Shown here piece after piece: positions 47,810 to 57,037 of a DNA stretch of 64,000 nt. The stretch lies in NCBI RefSeq assembly GCF_016412875.1, contig NZ_JAEKPD010000008.1:62001-126000 (forward strand). Direction: 5' to 3'. The translations under genes were made by a program, and so were the position numbers. This stretch comes from Palleronia pontilimi (GTDB taxonomy: Bacteria; Pseudomonadota; Alphaproteobacteria; Rhodobacterales; Rhodobacteraceae). How positions within the stretch are numbered: the first letter of the stretch is position 1; each line of letters begins with the position of its first letter. Below the pieces are notes generated by a model. The model did no database searches. It was not told the origin of the DNA and was given only the letters and a program-made list of their open reading frames with translations.

Positions 47810-48247
47810 ATGCCGAAGATCCTGATCCTGAACGGACCAAACCTGAACATGCTGGGCACGCGCCAGCCCGAGATCTACGGGTCCGAGACGCTGACCGACG
47901 TCGAAGCCGCCTGCCAGGCCCTGGGCACGGAGCTGGGCTTCGAGGTCGACTGCCTGCAATCGAATTCCGAAGGCGGACTGGTCGATGCGATCCAGCAAGC
48001 GCGCGGCACGTCCGAGGCGATCGTCATCAACGCCGGCGCCTACACGCATACGTCCGTGGCGATATTCGACGCGCTGAGCCTGTTCGACGGCCTGGTGATC
48101 GAGGTTCATATCTCGAACATCCACAAGCGCGAGGCATTTCGCCATCATTCCCACATCTCGGCCCGCGCGGACGGCATCATCGTGGGCTGCGGCACGCACG
48201 GCTACCTGCTGGCGATCAACCAGGTCGCGTACCGCTTGGCGAACTGA
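47810..48247 (+). CDS. aroQ: Type II 3-dehydroquinate dehydratase
   Basis: Third shikimate pathway enzyme, 145 residues, dodecameric. The N-terminal [19 protein letters not shown] holds the catalytic arginine and tyrosine lid. [30 protein letters not shown] and [18 protein letters not shown] complete the active site. The ATG at 47810 gives the exact family length. A bidirectional terminator follows. Confidence 0.96.
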   Translation: MPKILILNGPNLNMLGTRQPEIYGSETLTDVEAACQALGTELGFEVDCLQSNSEGGLVDAIQQARGTSEAIVINAGAYTHTSVAIFDALSLFDGLVIEVHISNIHKREAFRHHSHISARADGIIVGCGTHGYLLAINQVAYRLAN

Positions 48248-48293
48248 GGGATTTTCGTTTCATATCAGTGGATAGAACGACGTATTTCAACAA

Positions 48294-48320
48294 AAAAGGC
48301 GCCCCAAGTGGGCGCCTTTT
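48294..48320. terminator. Bidirectional rho-independent terminator between aroQ and tsf
   Basis: AAAAGGCGCCC pairs perfectly with GGGCGCCTTTT around CAAGT. It ends in a T run on both strands, serving aroQ from the left and rpsB-tsf from the right. Confidence 0.93.
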
Positions 48321-48338
48321 CCGTGTATCGCATGGGGC

Positions 48339-49214
48339 TTAGCCCTGGGCGGCCTTGGCGACCTCGGCGGCGAAGTTTTCCTTCTCGACCTCGATCCCCT
48401 CGCCCACTTCGACGCGGGCGAAACCGGTGATCTCGATGCCCGCTTCCTTGGCGGCGGCGCCGACGGTCAGGTCGGGGTTCACCACGAACGCCTGGTTGAC
48501 CAGCGTGACTTCGGCCAGGAACTTCTTCATCCGGCCTTCGATCATCTTCTCGATCACCTGCTCGGGCTTGCCGCTTTCGCGCGCGATGTCCATCTGGACC
48601 TGCTTTTCCTTGTCGACGATCGACTGGTCCAGCTGATCCTCGTTCAGGGCGGCTGGCTTGACGGCGGCGATGTGCATGGCGACTTGGCGCGCGAGGGCGG
48701 TGTCGTCACCGGTGAAGGCGACCAGGACGCCGATCTTGCCCATGCCGTCGGCGGCGGCGTTGTGCACGTAGGCGGCCACGTTGGCGCCTTCCAGCGTCTC
48801 CATCCGGCGCAGCGTCATGTTCTCGCCGATCTTGGCGATGGCATTGGTCAGCTGTTCCTTGACGGGCTTGCCGTCCATGTGGGCCTCGGCCAGCGCGGCC
48901 ACGTTGTCGACCGTCAGCGCCACGTCGGCGATGCCCGCGACCAGCGACTGGAACTGCTCGTTCTTCGCCACGAAATCGGTTTCCGAGTTCACTTCCACGG
49001 CGACGCCCTTGCCGCCTTCGACCTTGACGGCCACCAGGCCTTCGGCCGCGGTGCGGTCGGCCTTCTTCGCGGCCTTCGCCAGGCCCTTGGTGCGCAGCCA
49101 GTCCACGGCGGCGTCCATGTCGCCGTCGTTCTCGGTCAGCGCCTTCTTGGCGTCCATCATGCCCGCGCCGGTGGATTCGCGGAGTTTCTTCACGTCTGCT
49201 GCGGTGATCGCCAT
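48339..49214 (-). CDS. tsf: Elongation factor Ts
   Basis: Guanine nucleotide exchange factor for EF-Tu, 291 residues. The N-terminal UBA-like domain reads [20 protein letters not shown]. The core has [16 protein letters not shown], the EF-Tu-contacting TDFV motif. It lies 81 bases after rpsB on the same strand, the near-universal arrangement. Confidence 0.97.
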   Translation of the reverse strand: MAITAADVKKLRESTGAGMMDAKKALTENDGDMDAAVDWLRTKGLAKAAKKADRTAAEGLVAVKVEGGKGVAVEVNSETDFVAKNEQFQSLVAGIADVALTVDNVAALAEAHMDGKPVKEQLTNAIAKIGENMTLRRMETLEGANVAAYVHNAAADGMGKIGVLVAFTGDDTALARQVAMHIAAVKPAALNEDQLDQSIVDKEKQVQMDIARESGKPEQVIEKMIEGRMKKFLAEVTLVNQAFVVNPDLTVGAAAKEAGIEITGFARVEVGEGIEVEKENFAAEVAKAAQG

Positions 49215-49295
49215 CTCGGGCTCTCCTCGTCTGTCATTTGAATGATTGGGGGCGGACCCTTGCCCGCCCCTTGGTCCGTCGGATCAGCGCGGGTC

Positions 49296-50156
49296 TCAGA
49301 CCTCGCCCTTTTCCTTGTTGTCCAGATCCAGCGGCGCGTCCTTGACGACGGCGTCGTTGGCCACGGCCTCGTCGGTGACGGCGATGGGTTCCTCGGCGTT
49401 GACGGGCGTCTCGAGGGCTTCCTCGGCGGCGTCTTCCATGGCGCCCATGTCGACACCGGCGGCCGACATCTGGGCGGACATGCCGTCAAGTGCAGCGCGG
49501 CTGATCAGGTCGCAGTAAAGGGCGATGGCGCGCGCCGCGTCGTCGTTGCCGGGTATGATGTAGTCGATGCCGTCAGGGGCGCAGTTGGTGTCGACCACGG
49601 CCACGACCGGGATCCCGAGCTTCTTGGCTTCGGCGATGGCCAGGTCTTCCTTGTTGACGTCGATGACGAAGAGCAGGTCCGGCACGCCGCCCATCTCGCG
49701 GATGCCGCCCAAGCTGGCGTTCAGCTTGGCCTGGTCACGCTCCATGGACAGGCGCTCGCGCTTGGTCAGGCCTTCGGCGCCTTCGGCCATGCGCTCGTCG
49801 ATTTCCTTCAGGCGCTGGATCGACTTCGACACGGTCTGCCAGTTGGTCAGCGTGCCGCCCAGCCAGCGGTGGTTCATGTAGTATTGCGCGCAACGCTCGG
49901 CGGCGTCGGCGATGGGCTTTTGCGCCTGGCGCTTGGTGCCCACGAACAGGATGCGGCCGTTCTTGGCCACGGTGTCGCGGATGACCTGCAGCGCCTTGTC
50001 GAGCATCGGCACGGTCTGCGTCAGGTCGAGAATGTGGATGCCGTTGCGGTCGCCGTAGATATATTCGCCCATGCGGGGGTTCCACCGCTGGGTCTGGTGA
50101 CCGAAGTGCACGCCAGCTTCGAGCAGCTGACGCAAAGAGAACTCGGGAAGAGCCAT
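49296..50156 (-). CDS. rpsB: 30S ribosomal protein S2
   Basis: 286 residues. Marks: [53 protein letters not shown] and [20 protein letters not shown]. About 45 C-terminal residues form a strongly acidic tail ([20 protein letters not shown] onwards) not found in E. coli S2. The ATG at 50156 is preceded by AAAGGA; the longer start at 50180 is not needed. Confidence 0.97.
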   Translation of the reverse strand: MALPEFSLRQLLEAGVHFGHQTQRWNPRMGEYIYGDRNGIHILDLTQTVPMLDKALQVIRDTVAKNGRILFVGTKRQAQKPIADAAERCAQYYMNHRWLGGTLTNWQTVSKSIQRLKEIDERMAEGAEGLTKRERLSMERDQAKLNASLGGIREMGGVPDLLFVIDVNKEDLAIAEAKKLGIPVVAVVDTNCAPDGIDYIIPGNDDAARAIALYCDLISRAALDGMSAQMSAAGVDMGAMEDAAEEALETPVNAEEPIAVTDEAVANDAVVKDAPLDLDNKEKGEV

Positions 50157-50275
50157 TTGCTTATCCTTTTCCGGTTTCAAGCCTCGGCGGAACTGTTCAG
50201 GACTGTCGTCCCAACCGGTGGATCGTTCGGGGATGTCTCCCCCGAGGACCCGAGCCCCGCCTGTGAAGTGCGCGC

Positions 50276-50304
50276 GACTTAGACCGGAACGCGCCGCTTT
50301 GCAA
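50276..50304 (-). promoter_or_regulatory. Candidate promoter of rpsB-tsf
   Basis: On the minus strand TTGCAA, 17 bases, then TAAGTC, about 120 bases upstream of the rpsB start. The long leader between them may carry S2 autoregulation, as known for rpsB in other bacteria, but I cannot identify the structure. Confidence 0.45.
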
Positions 50305-50329
50305 GGGGCTCGGGGAAGGCCGAGGATGC

Positions 50330-50357
50330 GCCGGGATATTTATGAGAACAAAGATGG
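50330..50357 (+). repeat. Dispersed TATTT/GAACA element, copy 6
   Basis: Reads GCCGGGATATTTATGAGAAC then AAAGATGG. It differs from the copy at 12121 by one base in the core. It lies between rpsB and psuK. Confidence 0.75.
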
Positions 50358-50402
50358 GGCGGGGCTTGCCCTTGGCCCGGCGGTGGCGCAACACATCGCG
50401 GC

Positions 50403-51290
50403 ATGGATAGTCGCGTCATCTGCATCGGATCGGTCCTGTGGGACACGATCGGCCGCACCTCCCGCACGCTGGGACTGGGCAACGACGTGGCGGGATACAT
50501 CACCCGCGATCCCGGCGGCGTCGCGCTGAACATCGCGGTGGGTCTGGCGCGGCTGGGCGCGTCGCCCGAGCTGCTGAGCGCGGTGGGACGTGATGTCGAT
50601 GGCCAGGCGATCCTGGAGGCGGCGCGGGTGCGCGGCGTCGGCTGCGATCTGGTCTACGTCTCCGAAGATTTGCCCACCGACCGCTACATGGCGATCGAAG
50701 GCGGCAACGGGCTGATCGCGGCCGTCGCGGACGCCCATTCGCTGGAAGCGGCGGGCGACAAGATCTTGGCGCCGCTGGTGGACGGGCGGCTGGGCGATGC
50801 CGACACGCCCTTCGACGGCGTCGCCGCGCTGGATGGCAACCTGTCCGAGGATCTGCTGGCCCATATCGCCGACGGGCCGTGGCTGGCGCGGGCGGATCTG
50901 CGCGTGGCGCCCGCGTCGCCCGGCAAGGCGCTGCGCCTCTTGCCGCTGCTGCGCCACCCGAGCGCGGTATTCTACGTCAACCTCGAAGAGGCGGGGCTGA
51001 TGCTGGGCGCGCCGCAGCCCGACACCGCCGCCGCCGCCCGGGCGCTTGTGGCGCGTGGGGCTTCGCGGGCGCTGGTCACCCACGGCGCTGATCCCTGCGC
51101 CATGGCCGACGCGAGCGGCGTCCTCCAGGAGCCGCCGCCCCTCGTCACGGTCACTCGCGTCACCGGCGCGGGCGACACCTTCATGGCCGCCCATATCGCC
51201 GCCGAGCTGTCGGGGGCGCGCGGTGCCCCTGCCCTGCACGCCGCGCTGGCCGCCGCCGCCGCCCATGTTTCCGGAGAGAGCCCCGTATGA
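50403..51290 (+). CDS. psuK: PfkB-family kinase, probable pseudouridine kinase
   Basis: Sugar/nucleoside kinase of the ribokinase fold, 295 residues. The PfkB C-terminal signature reads TRVTGAGDTFMAAHIAAELS with the catalytic aspartate. The N-terminal substrate segment is DPGGVALNIAVGLARLG. The family alone does not give the substrate. The next gene, overlapping by four bases, is pseudouridine-5'-phosphate glycosidase, so phosphorylation of pseudouridine is the natural reading. Confidence 0.88.
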   Translation: MDSRVICIGSVLWDTIGRTSRTLGLGNDVAGYITRDPGGVALNIAVGLARLGASPELLSAVGRDVDGQAILEAARVRGVGCDLVYVSEDLPTDRYMAIEGGNGLIAAVADAHSLEAAGDKILAPLVDGRLGDADTPFDGVAALDGNLSEDLLAHIADGPWLARADLRVAPASPGKALRLLPLLRHPSAVFYVNLEEAGLMLGAPQPDTAAAARALVARGASRALVTHGADPCAMADASGVLQEPPPLVTVTRVTGAGDTFMAAHIAAELSGARGAPALHAALAAAAAHVSGESPV

Positions 51291-52213
51291 CCGAACCCTT
51301 TTCCGTCCTGCCTGAGGTCGCGGATGCGCTGGCCGACGGGCGCCCCGTGGTCGCGCTGGAATCGACCATCATCACCCACGGAATGCCCTGGCCCCGCAAC
51401 ATCGAGACCGCGCGCGCGGTCGAGGCCGAGATCCGCGCGAACGATGCCGTGCCCGCCACGATCGCGGTGATCGACGGCACCCTGCATGTGGGGCTGGGCG
51501 CGGACCGGCTTGACGCCTTGGCTGAAGCCGAAGACGTCGCCAAGCTCAGCCGCGCCGACCTGGCGGCGGTCATGGCGACGGGCGGCACGGGTGCCACGAC
51601 CGTCGCAGCCACGATGATCGGCGCGCGGCTGGCGGGGATCGAGGTCTTCGCCACGGGCGGCATCGGCGGCGTGCATCGCGGGGCCGAGCTCAGCTTCGAC
51701 ATATCGGCGGACCTGCACGAATTGTCGCAGACCGCGGTCACGGTGGTCGCTGCGGGCGCCAAGGCCATCCTGGATCTGCCGAAGACCTGGGAAGTGCTCG
51801 AAACGCTGGGCGTTCCGGTCATCGCCGTGGGCCAGGACCGACTGCCTGCCTTCTGGTCCGCCGCGTCGCCGCACCCAGCGCCCCTGCGGATGGATCGCGC
51901 GGCCGACATCGCCGCGGCGCACGTGATGCGCGGCGCCATGGGTCTGCCGGGCGGCCAGCTGGTCGCCAACCCGATCCCCGCCGAGCACGAGATCCCCGCC
52001 GACGACCTGGCCCCCATCATCGAGCAGGCACTGGACGATGCCGAGATCGCGGGGATCAGCGCCAAGTCCGTGACGCCCTTCCTTCTGGCGCGGATCTTCG
52101 AGCTGACCGATGGCCGCTCGCTGGAGGCGAATATCGCGCTGGTGCTGAACAATGCGCGCCTGGGTGCCGCGATTGCCCGCGAAATCAGCGCGATCCGACG
52201 CGAAATGGCCTGA
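51287..52213 (+). CDS. psuG: Pseudouridine-5'-phosphate glycosidase
   Basis: Breaks the C-C glycosidic bond of pseudouridine 5'-phosphate to uracil and ribose 5-phosphate, 308 residues. Marks: VALESTIITHGMPWPRNIET, ATGGTGATTVAATM, FATGGIGGVHRGAE, VSAGAKAILD-like VAAGAKAILDLPKT and AANPIP-like VANPIPAEHEIP. With psuK it forms a two-gene salvage route for pseudouridine from RNA turnover. Confidence 0.94.
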   Translation: MTEPFSVLPEVADALADGRPVVALESTIITHGMPWPRNIETARAVEAEIRANDAVPATIAVIDGTLHVGLGADRLDALAEAEDVAKLSRADLAAVMATGGTGATTVAATMIGARLAGIEVFATGGIGGVHRGAELSFDISADLHELSQTAVTVVAAGAKAILDLPKTWEVLETLGVPVIAVGQDRLPAFWSAASPHPAPLRMDRAADIAAAHVMRGAMGLPGGQLVANPIPAEHEIPADDLAPIIEQALDDAEIAGISAKSVTPFLLARIFELTDGRSLEANIALVLNNARLGAAIAREISAIRREMA

Positions 52214-52284
52214 AGCATCCCGGCCATGTTGTAGCCCCCGGTGGATGGCCCTAGATAAGCTGAAACATCTAGGCACCCGGATCC

Positions 52285-52974
52285 ATGCTGCCCCAAGACG
52301 AAACACCCAAGCGCCGGTCGTTCCTGGCGGGCTTTCGCGCGAATTTCCTGACCGGGCTGGTCGTGATCGCGCCCATCGGGCTGACCGTCTGGCTGATCTG
52401 GTCGGTGATCGGCTGGATCGACGGCGTCGTGCTGCCCTTCGTGCCGAACCGCTTCAAGCCCGAGCTCTACGGCATCAACCTGCGCGGCGTGGGCGTGATC
52501 TTCTTTCTCGTCTTCACGATCCTCGTCGGCTGGATGGCCAAGGGCCTGATCGGCCGCTCGCTGATCCGATGGGCCGAGGGCCTGGTGGATCGCACGCCGA
52601 TCGTGCGCTCGGTCTATAACGGGTTGAAACAGATCGCGGAAACGGTCTTCGCGCAATCCGAAAGCAGCTTCGACAAGGCGGTCCTGATCGAGTATCCCCG
52701 CAAGGGTCTTTGGGCGATCGCCTTCGTGTCCACCGAGGCCAAGGGCGAAATCGACCGGCGCATTCCGTCTCCCGACGACAAGGTGTCGGTGTTCCTACCG
52801 ACCACGCCCAACCCGACATCGGGCTTCCTGCTGTTCGTACTGCGCCGCGACCTGATCGAGCTGGACATGACCGTGGAAGACGCGGCGAAACTAGTGATCT
52901 CGGCGGGGCTGGTTTACCCCAATGCCAAGGATCCGTCGCAGCCCGTCCGCACCCCCGCCGAGGCGGCCGAATAG
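52285..52974 (+). CDS. DUF502 membrane protein
   Basis: 229-residue protein with two N-terminal helices (about 14-40 and 67-90) and a soluble C-terminal domain. Typical segments are FLTGLVVIAPIGLTVWLIWS, PIVRSVYNGLKQIAETVF and VFLPTTPNPTSGFLLFV. The biochemical role of the family is unknown. A 7-bp hairpin (CCTAGAT/ATCTAGG) precedes the start at 52250-52273. Its stop directly abuts the stop of the convergent patatin gene. Confidence 0.88.
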   Translation: MLPQDETPKRRSFLAGFRANFLTGLVVIAPIGLTVWLIWSVIGWIDGVVLPFVPNRFKPELYGINLRGVGVIFFLVFTILVGWMAKGLIGRSLIRWAEGLVDRTPIVRSVYNGLKQIAETVFAQSESSFDKAVLIEYPRKGLWAIAFVSTEAKGEIDRRIPSPDDKVSVFLPTTPNPTSGFLLFVLRRDLIELDMTVEDAAKLVISAGLVYPNAKDPSQPVRTPAEAAE

Positions 52975-54009
52975 TCAGCCGTAAAGCTCTTCGAGCTTCA
53001 CCGACGACGTCTTGCCGACCTTGTCCAGGTGGTCGTCCAGGAAGCGCTCGGCGGCGGCGCGGCCCGCTGCTTTCAGGCGCGCGACGATGATCGGCTGGGG
53101 CACGGTCTTCGTGGCCACCGATAGATTTGACATGAGCGCGTCGTCGGAAATCATGTGGACCAGGACGCGTTTCTTGGTGCCGGGCTCGATGGTTCCGTCG
53201 GCCAGCATCCGGTGCACGAAGGCGATCGAGCGTAGTTCGGCCAGCAGCGAGGCGTTGAAGCTGACCTCGTTGATGCGGTTCAGGATCTCTTGCGGGTAAT
53301 AGGGCAGCGTTTCGCGGCGCAAGGGGTTGATGTTCACGATGACCACGTCGTCCGGCAGATGCATCGGGTACAGCGGAAACAGCGCCGGATTGCCTGAATA
53401 GCCGCCGTCCCAATAGGCCTGCAGATTGCCGTCCGCATCGGGGATTTCGACGGCCTGGAACAACGTGGGCAGGCAGGCCGATGCCAGCAGCGCGTCCGGC
53501 GTGATGTCGTCGCCTTCGAATATGCGGATCTTCCCGCTGCGCACATTCGTGGCGCAGACGAAGAAGTCCGGGCCCTGCGCCGCGCAGACTTCGTTGTAGC
53601 GCAGCTCGCGCACGATGGGCGCCAGCGGGTTCTGGTAGAACGGGCCAAGGCCATAGGGACTCGTCGCGCGCGACAGCCAGTCGCTGAACGCGTAGCCGGG
53701 CGAGTATTCGATGGACTGGCTCAGATACGGCGTCGAGGGCAGGAACATCTCCATCCAGGCGGGCACGTGCAGACTGCTCAGGTGACCGATCCGGTCCCAC
53801 ATCCAGTCCAGGTTGGCGCGCGCCGCCTCGGCCCCCTCGCGCACCAGTCCCGCTTTCACCGCCGCGCCGTTCAGGGCCCCCGCCGAGGTGCCGCTGATGC
53901 CCGCGATCTCGACCTCGCCGCCCTCCAGCAGCCGGTCCAGAACGCCCCAGGTGAAGGCCCCGTGCGCGCCGCCGCCCTGCAGCGCCAGGTTGATCTTCGG
54001 TTTGGTCAT
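52975..54009 (-). CDS. Patatin-like phospholipase
   Basis: Serine lipid acyl hydrolase, 344 residues. The oxyanion hole is LALQGGGAHGAFTWG, the nucleophile elbow GISGTSAGALNG, and the dyad aspartate is in YWDGGYSGNPAL (DGG). No signal peptide is present. Bacterial relatives include phospholipases and, in PHB-forming bacteria, depolymerase-like proteins; the 3-hydroxybutyrate dehydrogenase gene immediately upstream on the same strand makes a link to polyhydroxybutyrate turnover conceivable but unproven. Confidence 0.9.
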   Translation of the reverse strand: MTKPKINLALQGGGAHGAFTWGVLDRLLEGGEVEIAGISGTSAGALNGAAVKAGLVREGAEAARANLDWMWDRIGHLSSLHVPAWMEMFLPSTPYLSQSIEYSPGYAFSDWLSRATSPYGLGPFYQNPLAPIVRELRYNEVCAAQGPDFFVCATNVRSGKIRIFEGDDITPDALLASACLPTLFQAVEIPDADGNLQAYWDGGYSGNPALFPLYPMHLPDDVVIVNINPLRRETLPYYPQEILNRINEVSFNASLLAELRSIAFVHRMLADGTIEPGTKKRVLVHMISDDALMSNLSVATKTVPQPIIVARLKAAGRAAAERFLDDHLDKVGKTSSVKLEELYG

Positions 54010-54045
54010 GGTGCGTCCTCCGTCTTTCGGGATCCCGCCCCTGGC

Positions 54046-54069
54046 TTCATCTTTCCATAAATACCTGAC
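54046..54069 (-). repeat. Dispersed TATTT element, copy 7 (GGAAAGATGAA subtype)
   Basis: Minus strand reads CGTCAGGTATTTATGGAAAG then ATGAAG. It lies between bdhA and the patatin gene and matches the copies at 14175 and 59857. Confidence 0.7.
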
Positions 54070-54102
54070 GGCGCGACGGCTGCGACCGGTGCCGCGCGCG
54101 CG

Positions 54103-54876
54103 TCATAGCGCCGTCCAGCCGCCATCCACGCTGATGGTCGTGCCGGTGATCTGCTCGGCCGCGTCCGAGCACAGGAACACCGCCGTGCCGCCGATCTGTT
54201 CGACCGTGGCGAATTCCTTGCTGGGCTGGCGCTCCAGGATGACCTTCTGCTTGGCCTCTTCTTCCGTCATGCCGTATTTCTTCGCGGTGTCGGGGATCTG
54301 GCTTTCCACCAGGGGGGTCAGCACGTAGCCGGGGCAGATCGCGTTGCAGGTGATGGGCTCTTTCGCGGTCTCGAGCGCCACGGTCTTCGACAGGCCCACG
54401 ATGCCGTGCTTGGCCGCGATATAGGCCGATTTGTAGGGCGACGCGGTCAGCCCGTGCGCCGACGCGATGTTGACCACCCGGCCCCAGCCCGCCTTGCGCA
54501 TCAGCGGCAGCGCCACGGCGGTGGTGTGGAAGGCCGAACTCAGGTTGATGGCGATGATGGCGTCCCATTTCTCGGTCGGGAAATCCTCGATCGGGGCCAC
54601 GTGCTGGATGCCCGCGTTGTTCACCAGGATGTCGCAGGCGCCCGCGTGGGTGATCAGCGCGCGGCACTCTTCGGGCTTCGACATGTCGGCCTTGATGTAG
54701 CGTGCGACCACGTCGAATTCCTCGGCCAGGTCGGCGGCCAGCTTGTGATCCTCGTCGCGGTCGGTGAACGAGTTCAGGACCACGTCCGCGCCCGCGCGCG
54801 CCAGTTCGCGCGCCACGCCCAGCCCGATGCCCGAGTTCGATCCGGTGATGATGGCGGTCTTTCCCTTCAGCGTCAT
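54103..54876 (-). CDS. bdhA: 3-hydroxybutyrate dehydrogenase
   Basis: Short-chain dehydrogenase oxidising D-3-hydroxybutyrate to acetoacetate with NAD+, 257 residues. The cofactor loop is ITGSNSGIGLGVARELA, with NNAGIQHVAPIEDFP, a segment typical of BdhA. The catalytic serine is in NIASAHGL and the Tyr-Lys pair in SAYIAAKHG. ICPGYVLTPLVESQI is also family-specific. The ATG at 54876 has the ribosome-binding site GGAGAG. Its upstream region holds a hairpin, a terminator and a promoter on the same strand (54963-55135). Confidence 0.93.
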   Translation of the reverse strand: MTLKGKTAIITGSNSGIGLGVARELARAGADVVLNSFTDRDEDHKLAADLAEEFDVVARYIKADMSKPEECRALITHAGACDILVNNAGIQHVAPIEDFPTEKWDAIIAINLSSAFHTTAVALPLMRKAGWGRVVNIASAHGLTASPYKSAYIAAKHGIVGLSKTVALETAKEPITCNAICPGYVLTPLVESQIPDTAKKYGMTEEEAKQKVILERQPSKEFATVEQIGGTAVFLCSDAAEQITGTTISVDGGWTAL

Positions 54877-54962
54877 GATGCGCTCTCCGTGATGAAACAT
54901 GCTTGCCGACTTTCTGCACCTGCGAAGGGGTCAGACGCAAACGGGGAATCCCGTGCTGCGGG

Positions 54963-54990
54963 GGTGATTCCCCCCGAACGGGGAATCACC
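54963..54990. promoter_or_regulatory. Perfect 11-bp hairpin upstream of bdhA
   Basis: GGTGATTCCCC pairs with GGGGAATCACC around CCGAAC. It lies 87 bases before the bdhA start and 37 bases beyond the terminator at 55027. It could be an operator or a leader structure. Confidence 0.55.
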
Positions 54991-55024
54991 GGGGATGCTG
55001 GCTGGTCATCGCCGCCGAAACCCC

Positions 55025-55103
55025 ATAAAAAAACGCCCGCACAAGGCGGGCGTTAAGTCATTGAGGCAGGTTTCATACAGGCAAGAAACCTATCGAGCAG
55101 TGC
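55025..55103 (-). ncRNA. Candidate small RNA, or attenuated leader of bdhA
   Basis: On the minus strand a promoter (TTGATT, 16 bases, TATAAC) would start a transcript near 55101-55103. It would contain one hairpin (AGGTTTC, 10-base loop, GAAACCT; 55091-55068), a single-stranded stretch, and an intrinsic terminator ending in seven T at 55027. The product is about 75 nt with no credible reading frame. Since bdhA lies downstream on the same strand, it might instead be a leader with premature termination. I do not recognise a known family. Confidence 0.6.
55027..55054 (-). terminator. Rho-independent terminator, minus strand
   Basis: Stem AACGCCCGC/GCGGGCGTT (9 bp, loop CTTGT) followed by T residues on the minus strand only. 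No protein gene ends before it, which points to the small RNA at 55025-55103. Confidence 0.88.
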
Positions 55104-55107
55104 CCCT

Positions 55108-55135
55108 GTTATAAGCGATCCCACGCCGAAATCAA
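55108..55135 (-). promoter_or_regulatory. Candidate promoter of the small RNA
   Basis: Minus strand TTGATT (55135-55130), 16 bases, TATAAC (55113-55108), seven bases before the presumed start of the transcript that ends at the terminator at 55027. Confidence 0.55.
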
Positions 55136-55213
55136 ATCCATTTTGTTTGCTGTTGCCCGCAAGCCCACGTAATCTGGGGCAAAGAACAAACGAGCAATCG
55201 AACAGGACCCATT

Positions 55214-57037
55214 ATGGAAACACAGTTTTTCCGGCGCGGCCTGGCGCTGGCCGTCCTGGTTTGCGCAATATCTGGTGGCCCTGTCGTCGCCGCGCCCAGT
55301 CATGGTGTCGCGATGTATGGCGACCCGGCGCTGCCCGCGGATTTCGACGCGCTGCCCTATGCCAATCCCGACGCGCCCAAGGGCGGCAGGATGGTCCAGG
55401 GCGAAGTGGGCACATTCGATTCGCTTAACCCGCATATCCTGAAAGGAAAAGCCCCCTGGCAGCTGCGCTTCCTGGCCCACGAATCGCTCATGGGACGCTC
55501 CTACGACGAGCCCTTCACGCTTTACGGCGTCCTGGCCGAATCGGTCGATGTGGCCGACGACCGCTCTTGGGTCGAATACACGCTGAACCCGGCCGCGCGC
55601 TTTTCCGACGGCAGCCCGGTGACCGTCGACGACGTGATCTGGTCCTACGAGATGCTGGGGACCGAAGGCCATCCGCGCTATCGCAACGCCTGGGAAAAGG
55701 TCGAACGCGTCGAGCAAGTGGGCGAGCGCACCGTCCGCTTCACCTTCAACGAGGACAACGACGAACTGGCGCTGATCATGGGCATGCGCCCAATCCTGAA
55801 GAAGGCCCAGTGGGAGGGCAAGGATTTCGCCGATAGCAGCCTGGACGAGATCCCGATCTCGTCCGCGCCTTACGTGATCGATGATTTCGAGCCGGGCCGC
55901 TCCGTCACGCTGAAGCGCAACCCGGATTACTGGGGCGCGGACGTGCCCTTCATGCGGGGCCAGGCCAACCTGGACGAGATCCGCATGGAATTCTACGCCG
56001 ACGGCACCGCCATGTTCGAGGCCTTCAAGGGCGGCGCGCTGGACGTCTACCGCGAAAACAGCGCCGAGAAATGGGACACCCAATACGACTTCCCCGCCGT
56101 GCAGTCGGGCGAGATCGTGAAATCCGTGATCCCGCACCAGCGCCCGTCGGGGATCTACGGCTTCGTGATGAACACCCGCCGCGCGCCCTTCGACGACTGG
56201 CGCGTGCGCCAGGCCCTGACCGAGGCGTTCAATTTCGAGTTCATGAACCAGGTGCTGAACGGCGGCAAGCTGCCGCGGGTCACCTCCTACTTCTCGAACT
56301 CGGACTTGGGGATGCGGCCCGGGCCGGCCGAGGGCCGCGTGCTGGAGCTGCTCGAGCCGTTCCGCGACCAGCTTCTGCCCGGCACGCTCGAGGGCTACAC
56401 CCAGCCGACCGGCGACGGGTCCGAGCGCAACCGCAAGGGCCTGGCCCGCGCCATGGACCTGCTGACCGAGGCAGGGTTCACCATTGAGAACGGCGCGCTG
56501 GTGAATGCGGACGGCAAGGCGCTGACTTTCGAGATCCTGCTGGCCAACGGCGACCTGGTCGCGGGCACCGAGCAGGCGATCAACATCTACGTCTCGGCCC
56601 TGCAGCGCCTGGGCATCGAGCCGCGGGTCAGCCGCGTGGACGACGCCCAGTTCAAGGCCCGCACCGATGCCTTCGATTTCGACATGACCGAATACGCCCG
56701 CGCCCTGAGCCTGAGTCCCGGGACCGAGCAGCGGTATTACTGGGGCTCCGAATCCGCGACCCAGGAAGGGTCGCGCAACTGGATGGGCGTGCAAAGCCCC
56801 GTGGTCGACGCGATGATCGACGCGCTGCTGACGGCCGAAAGCCAGGAAGACTACATCGCGGCCGTGCGCGCGCTCGACCGGGTGATGACGGCGGGGCGCT
56901 ACGTCATTCCGCTGTGGTATCGTCCCGACAGCCTGATCGCCCACAGCGCCGCGCTGAAATATCCCGAAACCCTTCCGGCCTACGGTGACTACCTGGGCTT
57001 CCTTCCAGACGTATGGTGGTACGATGAAGATGAATAA
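55214..57037 (+). CDS. Oligopeptide-type ABC transporter substrate-binding protein (YejA-like)
   Basis: Periplasmic binding protein of family 5, 607 residues. The signal peptide ends near GGPVVAAP. Typical parts are HGVAMYGDPALPADFDALPY, PDAPKGGRMVQGEVGTFDSL, SLNPHILKGKAP, WEYTLN-like WVEYTLNPAARFSDGSPVT and FGFVMNT-like YGFVMNTRRAPFDDWRVRQA. The PDAPKGG and DSLNP motifs resemble YejA, the binding protein of a peptide/microcin C importer. No yejBEF permease or ATPase genes follow, so it must share partners encoded elsewhere. Confidence 0.9.
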   Translation: METQFFRRGLALAVLVCAISGGPVVAAPSHGVAMYGDPALPADFDALPYANPDAPKGGRMVQGEVGTFDSLNPHILKGKAPWQLRFLAHESLMGRSYDEPFTLYGVLAESVDVADDRSWVEYTLNPAARFSDGSPVTVDDVIWSYEMLGTEGHPRYRNAWEKVERVEQVGERTVRFTFNEDNDELALIMGMRPILKKAQWEGKDFADSSLDEIPISSAPYVIDDFEPGRSVTLKRNPDYWGADVPFMRGQANLDEIRMEFYADGTAMFEAFKGGALDVYRENSAEKWDTQYDFPAVQSGEIVKSVIPHQRPSGIYGFVMNTRRAPFDDWRVRQALTEAFNFEFMNQVLNGGKLPRVTSYFSNSDLGMRPGPAEGRVLELLEPFRDQLLPGTLEGYTQPTGDGSERNRKGLARAMDLLTEAGFTIENGALVNADGKALTFEILLANGDLVAGTEQAINIYVSALQRLGIEPRVSRVDDAQFKARTDAFDFDMTEYARALSLSPGTEQRYYWGSESATQEGSRNWMGVQSPVVDAMIDALLTAESQEDYIAAVRALDRVMTAGRYVIPLWYRPDSLIAHSAALKYPETLPAYGDYLGFLPDVWWYDEDE

